From assembly GCF_007673775.1 (NCBI RefSeq), contig NZ_VEAF01000002.1, positions 124,001 to 188,000 on the forward strand: a DNA stretch of 64,000 bases. The letters are read 5' to 3'. A program made the position numbers and the translations under genes. The DNA is from Curtobacterium sp. 9128. GTDB taxonomy: Bacteria; Actinomycetota; Actinomycetes; Actinomycetales; Microbacteriaceae. This document shows, in pieces, positions 27,545 through 35,184 of the stretch; position 1 is the first letter of the stretch, and the number at the start of each line of letters is the position of its first letter. Below the pieces are notes generated by a model that saw only the letters and a list, made by a program, of their open reading frames with translations, did no database searches and was not told the origin of the DNA.

Positions 27545-28624
27545 ATGTCCCTCGCACTCCGTCAGTCCTCCGGCAACGTCTTCGCCAACGGGAAGCTCCA
27601 CGCCTCCGTCCCGTGGCTGCTGCTCGCCGGCAGCTGGGTCGCCCTGGCCCTCGTGTTCGCGCTCCTCAACGCGGGCGGCTCCCTCAAGGACTTCAACATC
27701 GTCGCCGCGCTCTTCCTCGGCACGGTCCTGTTCGACGTCCTCATCGTCGTGGTATCGCGGATCGTCGAGGGCGGCCGGAAGGCGGTGGACCGGCTCGTCA
27801 CGTCGCTCGTCGTCACCGCCTTCGTCATCGCGGTGCTGCCGCTCGTGTCGCTGCTGTACACCGTCCTCGCCGACGGCCTCGCGCGCTTCGACGCCCAGTT
27901 CTTCTCGTACTCGATGCGCGGTGTCATCTCCGTCGGCGGCGGCGCGCTGCACGCCCTCATCGGCACGATCGAGATCACGCTCTTCGCGGCGCTGATCAGC
28001 GTGCCGATCGGCCTGCTCACCTCGATCTACCTGGTGGAGTACGGCACCGGCCCCCTCGCCAGGGGCATCACGTTCTTCGTCGACGTCATGACGGGCATCC
28101 CGTCGATCGTGGCCGGTCTGTTCGCCTACTCGCTCTTCGCGCTGTTCCTCGGACCGGGGGCACGCTTCGGCCTGGTCGGCTCGGTCGCCCTCGCGGTCCT
28201 GATGATCCCGATCGTCGTGCGGTCCACCGAGGAGGTCCTGAAGATCGTCCCGATGGAACTCCGCGAGGCGTCCTACGCCCTCGGTGTCCCGAAGTGGCTC
28301 ACGATCGTCAAGGTCGTCCTGCCCACCTCGCTCGCCGGCATCACGACGGGCGTCATGCTCGCGATCGCCCGCGTCATCGGTGAGACGGCCCCGCTGCTGG
28401 TCACGGCCGGGTTCACGACGAGCATGAACTACGACCTGTTCGGCAACCCGATGATGACGCTGCCGGTGTTCGCGTACACGCAGTACTCGCAGCAGGGCGC
28501 CAACCCGGTGCCGTTCGTCGACCGGGCGTGGACCGCGGCACTCGTCCTCATCCTCATCGTGATGGTGCTCAACCTGCTGGCCCGCTTCATCACCCGCCTC
28601 TTCGCTCCCAAGCTCTCCCGCTAG
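27545..28624 (+). CDS. pstA: Phosphate ABC permease PstA
   Basis: This 359-aa permease has about seven membrane helices, including two extra N-terminal ones (residues 20-70), and the EAA motif [21 protein letters not shown] (about 238-258). It pairs with PstC. The ATG at 27545 gives the first residues [17 protein letters not shown]. pstB follows after 19 bp with a GGAAGG site. Confidence 0.95.
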   Translation: MSLALRQSSGNVFANGKLHASVPWLLLAGSWVALALVFALLNAGGSLKDFNIVAALFLGTVLFDVLIVVVSRIVEGGRKAVDRLVTSLVVTAFVIAVLPLVSLLYTVLADGLARFDAQFFSYSMRGVISVGGGALHALIGTIEITLFAALISVPIGLLTSIYLVEYGTGPLARGITFFVDVMTGIPSIVAGLFAYSLFALFLGPGARFGLVGSVALAVLMIPIVVRSTEEVLKIVPMELREASYALGVPKWLTIVKVVLPTSLAGITTGVMLAIARVIGETAPLLVTAGFTTSMNYDLFGNPMMTLPVFAYTQYSQQGANPVPFVDRAWTAALVLILIVMVLNLLARFITRLFAPKLSR

Positions 28625-28643
28625 AACCTCCGGAAGGTCCACT

Positions 28644-29423
28644 GTGTCCAAGCGCATCGAGGTCGACGGCCTCAACGTCTACTACTCGAAGTTCCGCGCC
28701 GTCGAGGGCGTCGACATGACGATCGAGCCCCGCACGGTGACGGCGTTCATCGGCCCGTCCGGCTGCGGCAAGTCCACCTTCCTCCGCACGCTGAACCGCA
28801 TGCACGAGGTGATCCCCGGCGCCTACGTCGAGGGCTCCGTCAAGATCGACGGCGACGACCTGTACGCGCCCGGCGTCGACCCGGTCATCGTCCGCCGTCA
28901 GGTGGGCATGGTGTTCCAGCGTCCGAACCCGTTCCCCACCATGAGCATCAAGGACAACGTCCTGGCCGGTGTGAAGCTCAACAACAAGCGCGTCTCCCGC
29001 TCCGAGGCCGACGACATCGTCGAGCGGTCGCTGCAGGGCGCCAACCTCTGGAACGAGGTAAAGGACCGCCTCGACAAGCCCGGCATGGGCCTCTCCGGCG
29101 GTCAGCAGCAGCGTCTGTGCATCGCGCGCGCCATCGCCGTGCAACCGGACGTGCTCCTCATGGACGAACCCTGCTCGGCGCTCGACCCGATCTCGACCCT
29201 GGCGATCGAGGACCTCATCGAGGAGCTGAAGAAGGAGTTCACGATCGTGATCGTGACCCACAACATGCAGCAGGCATCCCGGGTCAGCGACAAGACGGCG
29301 TTCTTCAACATCGCCGGCACGGGGGCGCCCGGGAAGCTCATCGAGTTCGACGACACGGCGACGATGTTCTCGAACCCGTCCGTGCAGGCCACCGAGGACT
29401 ACGTCTCCGGCCGCTTCGGGTGA
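28644..29423 (+). CDS. pstB: Phosphate ABC ATPase PstB
   Basis: This 259-aa ATPase powers phosphate import. Walker A is [10 protein letters not shown] (about 37-46), the signature is [14 protein letters not shown] (about 151-164) and Walker B is [13 protein letters not shown] (about 171-183). The length and the NRMHEV segment are typical of PstB. The GTG start is read as Met. No phoU follows; convergent hairpins end the operon. Confidence 0.96.
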   Translation: MSKRIEVDGLNVYYSKFRAVEGVDMTIEPRTVTAFIGPSGCGKSTFLRTLNRMHEVIPGAYVEGSVKIDGDDLYAPGVDPVIVRRQVGMVFQRPNPFPTMSIKDNVLAGVKLNNKRVSRSEADDIVERSLQGANLWNEVKDRLDKPGMGLSGGQQQRLCIARAIAVQPDVLLMDEPCSALDPISTLAIEDLIEELKKEFTIVIVTHNMQQASRVSDKTAFFNIAGTGAPGKLIEFDDTATMFSNPSVQATEDYVSGRFG

Positions 29424-29500
29424 CCGCGCGGGTCGGCCGGGCCTCCTCGTGTCGACTCGGAACGACAGCGTCGGGCCTCCTCGTGCCGACTCGGAACGAC

Positions 29501-29608
29501 AGCGTCGATGTCGCACGACATCGACGCTTTCGTCGTCTGCGGCCGCAACTGCCGGCGCACGCAAGGAACGACGGAGTCGCTGTCGTACGACAGCGACTCC
29601 GTCGTTCC
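29501..29608. terminator. Two long palindromes between pstB and rskA
   Basis: The first element (29501-29528) is a 13-bp perfect inverted repeat with a 2-nt centre (AGCGTCGATGTCG, CA, complement). The second (29565-29608) is a perfect 44-nt palindrome with no loop. Upstream, a unit ending CGACTCGGAACGACAGCG occurs twice (about 29455 and 29487), and its reverse complement (GTTCCGAGTCG) recurs at 29604-29614. The genes are convergent, so this is a likely bidirectional terminator of REP-like type. Confidence 0.75.
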
Positions 29609-29651
29609 GAGTCGACCGGGCCGGACCCGGACACCAGCCCCGGCCAGCGCC

Positions 29652-30503
29652 CTACGCCGTGGGAACCGCCACGATCGGCGCCGAGGTCGGCTGCTTCGAT
29701 CCCCCGGCGGGCTCCACCGTGATCCCGACCGTCGCGCCGGAGGTCATCGCGCCGCTCAGCACCGCCGAGCGCACACCCCCGTCGACGTCGTTCATGAGCC
29801 CGGCCGACTTGATCGTGCCGCCGGATTCCTGGGAGTTGATGTACCAGAGCTCGTAGGTCTTGTCGGACGGAGCAGCCTGCACGCCGTCGAGGATGACCGC
29901 GGACTTGCCGAGCTGCTGGGACCACACGACCGTGGCCGTGCCGCCGCCGGACACCTGCGACGTGGAGCGCCGGAAGTCGGCTGCCGCGTAGATCTGGTCG
30001 AGGCCGGAGGCTGCCTGGGAAGCACTCGTGCCGGGGCCGCTGTCCTGCCCGAAGAGGACGCCACCGGCGCCGAGCCCGAGACCGAGGAACGCCACACCAC
30101 ACGCGGCGGCGACGCTCACCATCGCGGCCGGACGCTGGAACCACCGGCGGCGAGCAGCGGAGGACGCGGCACCACCGGCGGAGGCGACGTCCGTGACGGA
30201 GGCGATCGGAGCCTCCTCGACGGGCTCGTCGGCGACGTGACGCGCAGCCGGAGCTGCGGACGGGGCCTCTTGAGGCGTCGTCTGGATCGCTGCCATCAGC
30301 GATGCCTTCAGCGACGCGGGCGGCTCGACGGGCTCGACCGCGAAGGCCAGGGCCCGTGCGGTCTCGGCGAGCGAGTCGACCTCGCCGCGCAGCTCGGGCC
30401 ATGCGGTGATCGCAGCCTCGACCTCGTGCCGCTCGGCGTCGTCCAGGGCGTCGAGTGCGTAGGCACCGGTGAGGAGTGCCGGGTCATCGTGCCGTTCGGT
30501 CAT
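29652..30503 (-). CDS. rskA: Anti-sigma-K factor RskA family protein
   Basis: This 283-aa membrane protein has a cytoplasmic anti-sigma domain (residues 1-80, TGAYALDALDDAERHEVEAA) without the zinc-binding HxxxCxxC motif, as in RskA. One membrane helix (about 128-150) follows, then an extracytoplasmic RskA C-terminal domain (KTYELWYINSQESGGTIKSAGLM). It would hold SigK inactive until cut by regulated proteolysis. Its ATG overlaps the sigK stop (ATGA), so the two are made together. Confidence 0.88.
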   Translation of the reverse strand: MTERHDDPALLTGAYALDALDDAERHEVEAAITAWPELRGEVDSLAETARALAFAVEPVEPPASLKASLMAAIQTTPQEAPSAAPAARHVADEPVEEAPIASVTDVASAGGAASSAARRRWFQRPAAMVSVAAACGVAFLGLGLGAGGVLFGQDSGPGTSASQAASGLDQIYAAADFRRSTSQVSGGGTATVVWSQQLGKSAVILDGVQAAPSDKTYELWYINSQESGGTIKSAGLMNDVDGGVRSAVLSGAMTSGATVGITVEPAGGSKQPTSAPIVAVPTA

Positions 30504-31099
30504 GATGCCACTCCCATCTCGTCGCGCAGTCTGATCATCCCGTCACGGAGACGGGTCTTCACGGTGCCGATCGGCACCCCGAGCATCTCGGCCATCTCGC
30601 TGTGCGAGTAGCCGCCGTAGTAGGCCATCTGCACGGCCTGGCGTTGGAACTCCGTCAGCCGGCCGAGGGCCCTGCTGACACGTTCGTGTTCGATCCGGAT
30701 CTCGACCGACTCAGAGACCTGGTCGAAGCCGGACTCGAAGTCGCGGATGCCGATCTTGGTGTCGCGGTCGCGGGACGCCTGAGCGGCACGCACCCGGTCG
30801 ACCGCGCGGCGGTGGGCCATCGTCAGCACCCAGCTCGAGGCGCTGCCCCGGTTGGTGTCGAACTTGGCGGCCTGCTGCCACACCTCGAGGAAGACCTCCT
30901 GCGTGACCTCTTCCGACTGCGCGCGGTCCTTGAGGAGGCGCGTGATGAGTCCGAGGACACGGCCGGAGAGCTCGTCGTAGAGCTCGGAGAAGGCCTGCTG
31001 GTCGCCCTGGGCGACTCGGACGAGGAGGGAGTCCGGCGACGACGGGACGGGCTCGGTCGAGCTCCAACGTTCAGTGTCGCGTTCCACGATCGCAAGCAT
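30500..31099 (-). CDS. sigK: ECF sigma factor SigK
   Basis: This 199-aa ECF sigma factor has region 2 (about 30-95, ELYDELSGRVLGLITRLLKDRAQSEEVTQEVF) and region 4 (about 140-190, LTEFQRQAVQMAYYGGYSHSEMAEMLG followed by GTVKTRLRDG). In mycobacteria SigK drives secreted antigen and redox genes under RskA control. GGAGG lies about 11 bases before the ATG. A long structured leader precedes it. Confidence 0.92.
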   Translation of the reverse strand: MLAIVERDTERWSSTEPVPSSPDSLLVRVAQGDQQAFSELYDELSGRVLGLITRLLKDRAQSEEVTQEVFLEVWQQAAKFDTNRGSASSWVLTMAHRRAVDRVRAAQASRDRDTKIGIRDFESGFDQVSESVEIRIEHERVSRALGRLTEFQRQAVQMAYYGGYSHSEMAEMLGVPIGTVKTRLRDGMIRLRDEMGVAS

Positions 31100-31162
31100 T
31101 GCAGGTTTTCCTCCTTCCGGTGTCCGGGTTGCCTGGTACTGAGCAGATCCGCTGAGACCTTG

Positions 31163-31262
31163 CAGCGAGGGCCCCGTGCGGCCCGCAGGGAATTACTCCG
31201 GCGGGTGAGCCGGGTCGGATCGCACGGGGACCCTCGCTGTGTGACGACCAGGGGATCGTCAC
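31163..31262 (-). promoter_or_regulatory. Inverted repeats in the sigK leader
   Basis: CAGCGAGGGCCCCGTGC (31163-31179) is complementary, with one bulged base, to 31222-31239, enclosing 42 nt. Next to it, GTGACGA (31241-31247) pairs with TCGTCAC (31256-31262). If transcription starts upstream, the sigK mRNA would carry a large leader hairpin. It could be an attenuator or a terminator; neither is proven. Confidence 0.5.
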
Positions 31263-31394
31263 GGAGATGATTCGGCACCCTCGCCCCGACGGATTGGACC
31301 GGATCGGTACTGATCCTCACCAGTTGCGTGGCGCGCCCGGGATCCGGTGTGTCCACCGAGAGTGAACACAGCGGCGCACACAGCGTGTGTCTCG

Positions 31395-31490
31395 TAGAAT
31401 CGATATCGCCGGGCCGCAGCAAGCCCCGGGCTCCAAAATTCGCCGCTTCGAGCGGCCTCGCGCCGAGAGGCGCTTCTGCGGCCCGGCTTT
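31395..31490 (+). ncRNA. Candidate structured small RNA
   Basis: TAGAAT at 31395-31400 is a good -10 with a predicted start near 31407. From 31408 a 12-bp perfect closing stem (GCCGGGCCGCAG with 31476-31487) encloses a hairpin GCCGCT-TCG-AGCGGC (31442-31456) and a second small hairpin (31455-31471). TTT follows the closing stem. No open reading frame or Shine-Dalgarno fits. The pattern suggests a stable 80-nt RNA of an unrecognised kind; a terminator-like hairpin cluster is the alternative. Confidence 0.4.
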
Positions 31491-31505
31491 CGCATGCCCG
31501 GCGCC

Positions 31506-31569
31506 GGCTCGTCCGGTTGCGGGCTCGTCCGGTTGCGGGCTCGTCCGGTTGCGGGCTCGTCCGGTTCCG
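31506..31569 (+). repeat. Four tandem 16-nt repeats
   Basis: The unit GGCTCGTCCGGTTGCG occurs three times exactly and once with one change (GGCTCGTCCGGTTCCG), head to tail. It lies just downstream of the candidate RNA. There are no spacers, so it is not a CRISPR. Confidence 0.9.
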
Positions 31570-31643
31570 GGCGCGGGCGGCTGCAGCCGTCCGGCCTGGA
31601 GGCTCGGGTCGGCTCGGAACCGCCAGTCGCGCCCGCGGGCGCT

Positions 31644-32273
31644 TCAGTCCAGTGCGTCGCGCCGCCACAGCGCGGCGGCTGCGGACAGGTCCTCTGCGAG
31701 CTCGGACAGCCGGAAGGCGCGGACCGTCAGGACACTCGCCCGCTCGTCGGCGGTCAGGTCCGAGTCGTCCGCCACGCTCGTGGCTCCCGCGGCAGCGAGG
31801 CGGCAGAACGCGGCACCACGATCGAGCGCCACCGCGAAGTCGCCCGTGTACAGCCCGTGCAGGATGCTGTCCGCGAGCGTGAGGATCTCCCCCGGCCCGG
31901 TCGGCTGCTCGGCACCCGCGACGGCCTGGTCGATCGTCCCGATCTGCTCCGTCCCGCGGGTGAAGAGGAACGCGACCTCGTCCGGGTTCTGCCGGATCAC
32001 CGTGCGCATGAGGTAGATCCGCCAGAGTGCCCCCGGCAGCGTGTGCGCCCCGACCCGTGCCCACAGCTCCGCGACGGCCTCGATGCCGTGCACGTCCGTG
32101 TAGGTCACCAGGCGCTCGACGACCTCGGGGTCCGGGTCCTGCCGCACACGGTGGAGCAGCGCGTTGGCGGTCTCGTGCGCAACGCGGTTCACCAGCGCCG
32201 GGTCCTCGCCGCCCTGGATGGCGGCGAACTCGGCGTCGGTGAAGTGGACGGGACGGTGGTGATCGCGAGGCAC
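31644..32273 (-). CDS. Conserved hypothetical protein (alpha-helical)
   Basis: This 209-aa protein starts at GTG 32273 (MPRDHHRPVHFTDAEFAAIQ). It has no signal peptide or membrane segment and looks all-helical, with segments such as ALVNRVAHETANALLHRVRQD, LPGALWRIYLMRTVIRQNPDE and DFAVALDRGAAFCRLAAAG. I recall close relatives in other Microbacteriaceae without assigned function. A longer start would have to read through the poly-C tract and is rejected. Base composition is like its neighbours. Confidence 0.7.
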   Translation of the reverse strand: MPRDHHRPVHFTDAEFAAIQGGEDPALVNRVAHETANALLHRVRQDPDPEVVERLVTYTDVHGIEAVAELWARVGAHTLPGALWRIYLMRTVIRQNPDEVAFLFTRGTEQIGTIDQAVAGAEQPTGPGEILTLADSILHGLYTGDFAVALDRGAAFCRLAAAGATSVADDSDLTADERASVLTVRAFRLSELAEDLSAAAALWRRDALD

Positions 32274-32301
32274 CGCAGCAGTGTAGGCGTCGCCGGTGAC
32301 G

Positions 32302-32330
32302 CCCCCCCCCCCCCCCCCCCCCCCCCCCCC
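32302..32330 (+). repeat. 29-nt poly-C homopolymer
   Basis: An uninterrupted run of 29 C is followed by one G and seven more C. It lies 29 bp before the start of the minus-strand gene at 32273 and about 80 bp before the plus-strand gene at 32410, in their shared upstream region. Confidence 0.9.
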
Positions 32331-32409
32331 GCCCCCCCGGGGGAGCGCACGAGTACCGTCCTCGGGCGTGAGGGAGACATTCCTCCCACATGCGAAGAGA
32401 GGACCCCCC

Positions 32410-32571
32410 ATGAACGCCCTGCTCATCATCCTGGCCGTCATCGCCGTGATCCTGCTGTTCGTCGGCGGGTTCGCCGCGAGCCTGAAGTTCCTGCTCTGGG
32501 TCGGCCTCGTGCTGCTCGTCATCGCGATCATCGCGTGGCTGCTGCGGACGCTGACCGGACGTCGCGGCTGA
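32410..32571 (+). CDS. 53-aa two-helix membrane protein
   Basis: This small protein (MNALLIILAVIAVILLFVGG) has two hydrophobic helices (about 3-21 and 26-46) and a basic end (RTLTGRRG). AGAGGA about 7 bases upstream supports the ATG. Size and pattern resemble small DUF-type actinobacterial envelope proteins, such as those similar to hydrophobic PMP3-like or DUF5670 proteins. Function is unknown. Its promoter region includes the poly-C tract. Confidence 0.7.
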   Translation: MNALLIILAVIAVILLFVGGFAASLKFLLWVGLVLLVIAIIAWLLRTLTGRRG

Positions 32572-32634
32572 CACCCGACGTCCATCCGACCGAGTTCGGT
32601 CCTGGAGGCCCTTGCCCGCTAGCCTTGCGGGTGA

Positions 32635-32707
32635 GGGCCTCTAGCTCAGTTGGTAGAGCACCGGACTTTTAATCCGAGGGTCGTGGGTTCGAGCCCCACG
32701 GGGCCCA
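32635..32707 (+). tRNA. tRNA-Lys (anticodon UUU)
   Basis: The 73-nt cloverleaf is complete: acceptor GGGCCTC pairs with 32700-32706, the D-arm is GCTC-AGTTGGTA-GAGC, the anticodon loop is CTTTTAA with anticodon TTT, and the T-arm is GTGGG-TTCGAGC-CCCAC. The 3' CCA is not encoded. The first base pair of the anticodon stem (C-A) is mismatched. Confidence 0.95.
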
Positions 32708-32842
32708 CCTCTGGTCGGCCCGCCCACCGGACTTTTCATCCGAGGGTCGTGGGTTCGACCCCCACGGGGCCCACCTCTGGTCGGCCCGCCCACCGGATTT
32801 TTCATCCGAGGGTCGTGGGTTCGAGCCCCACGGGGCCCACCT
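32661..32842 (+). repeat. 66-nt tandem repeat of the tRNA-Lys 3' half
   Basis: The anticodon arm, variable loop, T-arm and 3' acceptor of tRNA-Lys, plus about 15 following bases, recur twice downstream with a period of 66 nt (units start at 32661, 32727 and 32793). The copies carry loop changes (CTTTTCA and TTTTTCA) but keep the T-arm. They lack the D-arm. Confidence 0.9.
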
Positions 32843-33008
32843 CCGTCACCACCGGGGTACACGCACCCCACAGCTTCTCCTCTGCCGATCCACTGCACAG
32901 TCCAGGCTCCGTTCAGCGGACTGCTGGGGCAGCGACGATATGGTCGTTCCCGGATCCACACCTCGTGGATCACCAGCAGCACCAGCACGAGAACGAACGG
33001 GGTACACC

Positions 33009-33332
33009 GTGACCGAGCCCATCGACGCCACGCAGACCAGCACCACCGGTGCCGCGCGCCGCATCGTCGAGCTCGCAGCATCGACCGGCACCGTCATCAG
33101 CGACGAGCTCCTGCTCGACACGCTCCGCCGCAACGCCCAGGTCAGCACCCGCCACATCCGGAAGGACTTCGTCGAGGTCGCGACCTCGTCGAGCGTGCTC
33201 GGCTACGTGTGCCGGCAGCGCAAGCAGTTCATCGCCCTGCGCGGGGACGACCCCGCGTGGGCGCAGGAGATCGGCCGCTACGACTCCGAGTCGCTCGCGG
33301 TCGAGGCCCTCCGGATGCGCCGCGCTTCCTGA
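33009..33332 (+). CDS. Small hypothetical protein, probable DNA-binding helical fold
   Basis: This 107-aa protein starts at GTG 33009. It has a helical N-terminal half (GAARRIVELAASTGTVISDELLLDTLRRN) resembling a wing-less helix-turn-helix, then a basic stretch (RHIRKDF, CRQRKQFIALRG) and an acidic end. No family is recognised. It stands alone between tRNA-Lys and galM; its stop directly abuts the galM stop with no gap. A small regulator is possible but unproven. Confidence 0.6.
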   Translation: MTEPIDATQTSTTGAARRIVELAASTGTVISDELLLDTLRRNAQVSTRHIRKDFVEVATSSSVLGYVCRQRKQFIALRGDDPAWAQEIGRYDSESLAVEALRMRRAS

Positions 33333-34265
33333 TCAGGACCAGACGCGGCGGATCCCCCACGAGCCCGTCCAGGTCTCGTCGGGCTCGAGCCACCGGAGTC
33401 CTTCGCCGGAGTTGAGCGCGTCGGCCGGTGCGGTCATCGGCTCGACGGCGACCGCCAGGCCCGTGCCGTCCCCGCGCGGGAACGTCCGCGACGTGAACAC
33501 CTGCACGTACGGGAACGACGGGTCCTGCCAGAGCTGGACGCCGTCGCCCTCCGGGCCGTGCAGCGTGGTGCGGCGGATGCCGTCGGCGTCGGGGGTCACG
33601 TCGGTGTAGGCGGTGTCGAGGTCGGAGTCACCGGCGCGACGCCCCTGGCGGAGGTCGCGGTCAGTACCCTCGACCGGCTCCGTGCCGTTCGGGATCTTCC
33701 GGTCGTCGACGGTGAAGGCCGTTGCCGCGTCGAGCGTGACGACGAGGTCCTCGGCAGGGGTGTCCCCGGCACGCAGGTAGGGGTGGGCTCCGACGGCGAA
33801 GGGTGCGCGGACGTCCGAGCGGTTCGTGATCTCGTGGGTGATCCGGATGCCGTCGTCGACGAGTTCGTGGTGCACCCGGGTCTCGAGGGTGAACGGCCAG
33901 CCGTGCTGCGGGTGGACCGTGGCCTCCTGCACCAGGGCGCTCTCGGACTGCTCCACCACGCGGTACGGCGAGAACCGGAGCAGTCCGTGCGAGGCGTTGC
34001 CGTACTTGGGCTCCGAGATGTCGAGCTGCTGTGCGGCGCCGTCGAGGACCCACCTGCCGCCCGCGACGCGGTTCGGCCACGGCACGAGCACGATGCCGTT
34101 CGCCCCTGCCGGCGCCTCGGACGCGGGGAACGGCTCGGTCAGGTCGAAGCCGGCGACCCTCAGCTGGCGGATGCCGGCGGCGACCTCGGTCACGACGGCC
34201 TCGACGACCCCGTCGGGTCCGGCGTGACGGAGGTGGTACTGGCCCCCGGTGGGTGCTGCGGTCAT
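33333..34265 (-). CDS. galM: Aldose 1-epimerase (galactose mutarotase)
   Basis: This 310-aa beta-sandwich enzyme interconverts alpha and beta anomers of galactose and other aldoses. Family landmarks are VLVPWPNRVAGGRW (about 60-73), NASHGLLRFSPY (about 91-102), PFAVGAHPYL (about 153-162) with the catalytic His, and a late acidic region VEPMTAP. It is coupled to the deoR-type regulator by a 4-nt overlap and lies opposite galTK, completing the Leloir entry step. Confidence 0.88.
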   Translation of the reverse strand: MTAAPTGGQYHLRHAGPDGVVEAVVTEVAAGIRQLRVAGFDLTEPFPASEAPAGANGIVLVPWPNRVAGGRWVLDGAAQQLDISEPKYGNASHGLLRFSPYRVVEQSESALVQEATVHPQHGWPFTLETRVHHELVDDGIRITHEITNRSDVRAPFAVGAHPYLRAGDTPAEDLVVTLDAATAFTVDDRKIPNGTEPVEGTDRDLRQGRRAGDSDLDTAYTDVTPDADGIRRTTLHGPEGDGVQLWQDPSFPYVQVFTSRTFPRGDGTGLAVAVEPMTAPADALNSGEGLRWLEPDETWTGSWGIRRVWS

Positions 34266-35167
34266 GCGCTGTGGTTCCTTCCCGGTCCGGTGCCGTCGGT
34301 CCGGCCGTCGTCGGCGAGGACGACCTCGACCCCGGCGGCACGCACCTGCTCGACGAGCTCGGGGGGTGCCTCCGCGGTCACGACGACGTCGATGTCCTCG
34401 AGGCCGCTGACGACCCCGACGTGGGCGCGCCCGAACTTCGAGCCGTCCACCACCACGACCGTACGCCCGGCCCGGGCGACGAGCATCCGCTTCGCCTCGG
34501 TCTCGGGCAGGTTGACGTTCGTGAGTCCGTGCTCGGCGTCGAGCCCGGTCCCGCCGAGGAACACCACGTCCGCCGCGATCATCGGCAGGACGGCCGTGTT
34601 GAAGGGCGCCACCAGGGAGTGCTGGAGCGGGCGGAGCGTCCCACCCGTCACGACGACCGTGAAGCGGGGTACCGCGCGTTCGAGGGCGAGCGCCGTGGTG
34701 AGCGAGTTCGTGACGACCGTGACGTCGACCAGGTCGTCACGGGCGACGAGCGCCTCCGCGACGGCGGCCGGTGTCGTGCCGACGTCGAGCACGACGCACT
34801 GGCCGGAGCGCACGAGCGCGGCCGCCGCGCGGCCGATCGCGGCCTTCGCCGCCGGGTGTTCGACCGCGGTCTCCTCGAAGGGCCGCTCGCCGGAACCGGC
34901 ACCGAGACGGAGCGCACCGCCGTGCACCCGCCGGAGCCGTGCCTCCCGGTCGAGGACCGCGAGGTCCTGGCGGACCGTCACCTCGCTCGTGCCGAGTGCC
35001 GCGGCGAGCGCGGTGGTGCGGACCATCCCGGGTGCGCCGTCGACGATGGCGACGATGCGGTCCTGTCGGAGCGGTGCCGGCATCGCGCCGGCGAGGAAGG
35101 AGAGGTCGGCGTCGCTCACCACCCCAGTTTCACTTGCTTCCGGTCGCTTTCGCAATCCTTCGTTCAT
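34262..35167 (-). CDS. DeoR/GlpR-family regulator of the gal genes
   Basis: This protein of up to 301 aa has an N-terminal winged helix (LRQDRIVAIVDGAPGMVRTTALAAALGTSEVTVRQDLAVLD, about 33-74) and the sugar-phosphate-binding DeoRC domain (VVLDVGTTPAAVAEAL, TVVTNSL, VFLGGTGLDAEHG). DeoR proteins repress sugar operons until a phosphorylated sugar binds. It is divergent from galTK and leads galM. The start is uncertain: ATG 35167 would overlap the galT promoter, so GTG 35122 or ATG 35083 may be real. Operator candidates are the GAAAGCGA/GAAGCAAG repeats at 35130-35155. Confidence 0.85.
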   Translation of the reverse strand: MNEGLRKRPEASETGVVSDADLSFLAGAMPAPLRQDRIVAIVDGAPGMVRTTALAAALGTSEVTVRQDLAVLDREARLRRVHGGALRLGAGSGERPFEETAVEHPAAKAAIGRAAAALVRSGQCVVLDVGTTPAAVAEALVARDDLVDVTVVTNSLTTALALERAVPRFTVVVTGGTLRPLQHSLVAPFNTAVLPMIAADVVFLGGTGLDAEHGLTNVNLPETEAKRMLVARAGRTVVVVDGSKFGRAHVGVVSGLEDIDVVVTAEAPPELVEQVRAAGVEVVLADDGRTDGTGPGRNHSA

Positions 35168-35177
35168 CGGGTACGCT
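35149..35177 (+). promoter_or_regulatory. Leaderless galTK promoter
   Basis: TTCGCA (35149-35154) and TACGCT (35172-35177) are spaced by 17 bp. TACGCT lies seven bases before the galT GTG at 35185. The region overlaps the deoR upstream segment, so one repressor could control both directions. Confidence 0.5.
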
Positions 35178-35184
35178 CGGTCGG

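Larger units (their letters stand above)
31100..31643. other. Gene-free region upstream of sigK
   Basis: No convincing coding sequence is seen in this 544-bp stretch. It contains two inverted repeats close to sigK, a candidate structured RNA with its own promoter (31395-31487) and four tandem 16-nt repeats. These are listed separately. Confidence 0.6.

Noticed and set aside
31506-31569. Tandem 16-nt repeats as a CRISPR array
   Set aside because: The repeats are head to tail without spacers and there are no cas genes.
32296-32571. A longer N-terminus for the 53-aa membrane protein through the poly-C tract
   Set aside because: The extension would be a poly-proline run encoded by the homopolymer; AGAGGA supports the ATG at 32410.
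32661-32842. Copies of the tRNA 3' half as two more functional tRNA genes
   Set aside because: They lack the D-arm and 5' acceptor half and have altered anticodon loops, so they are treated as repeats.
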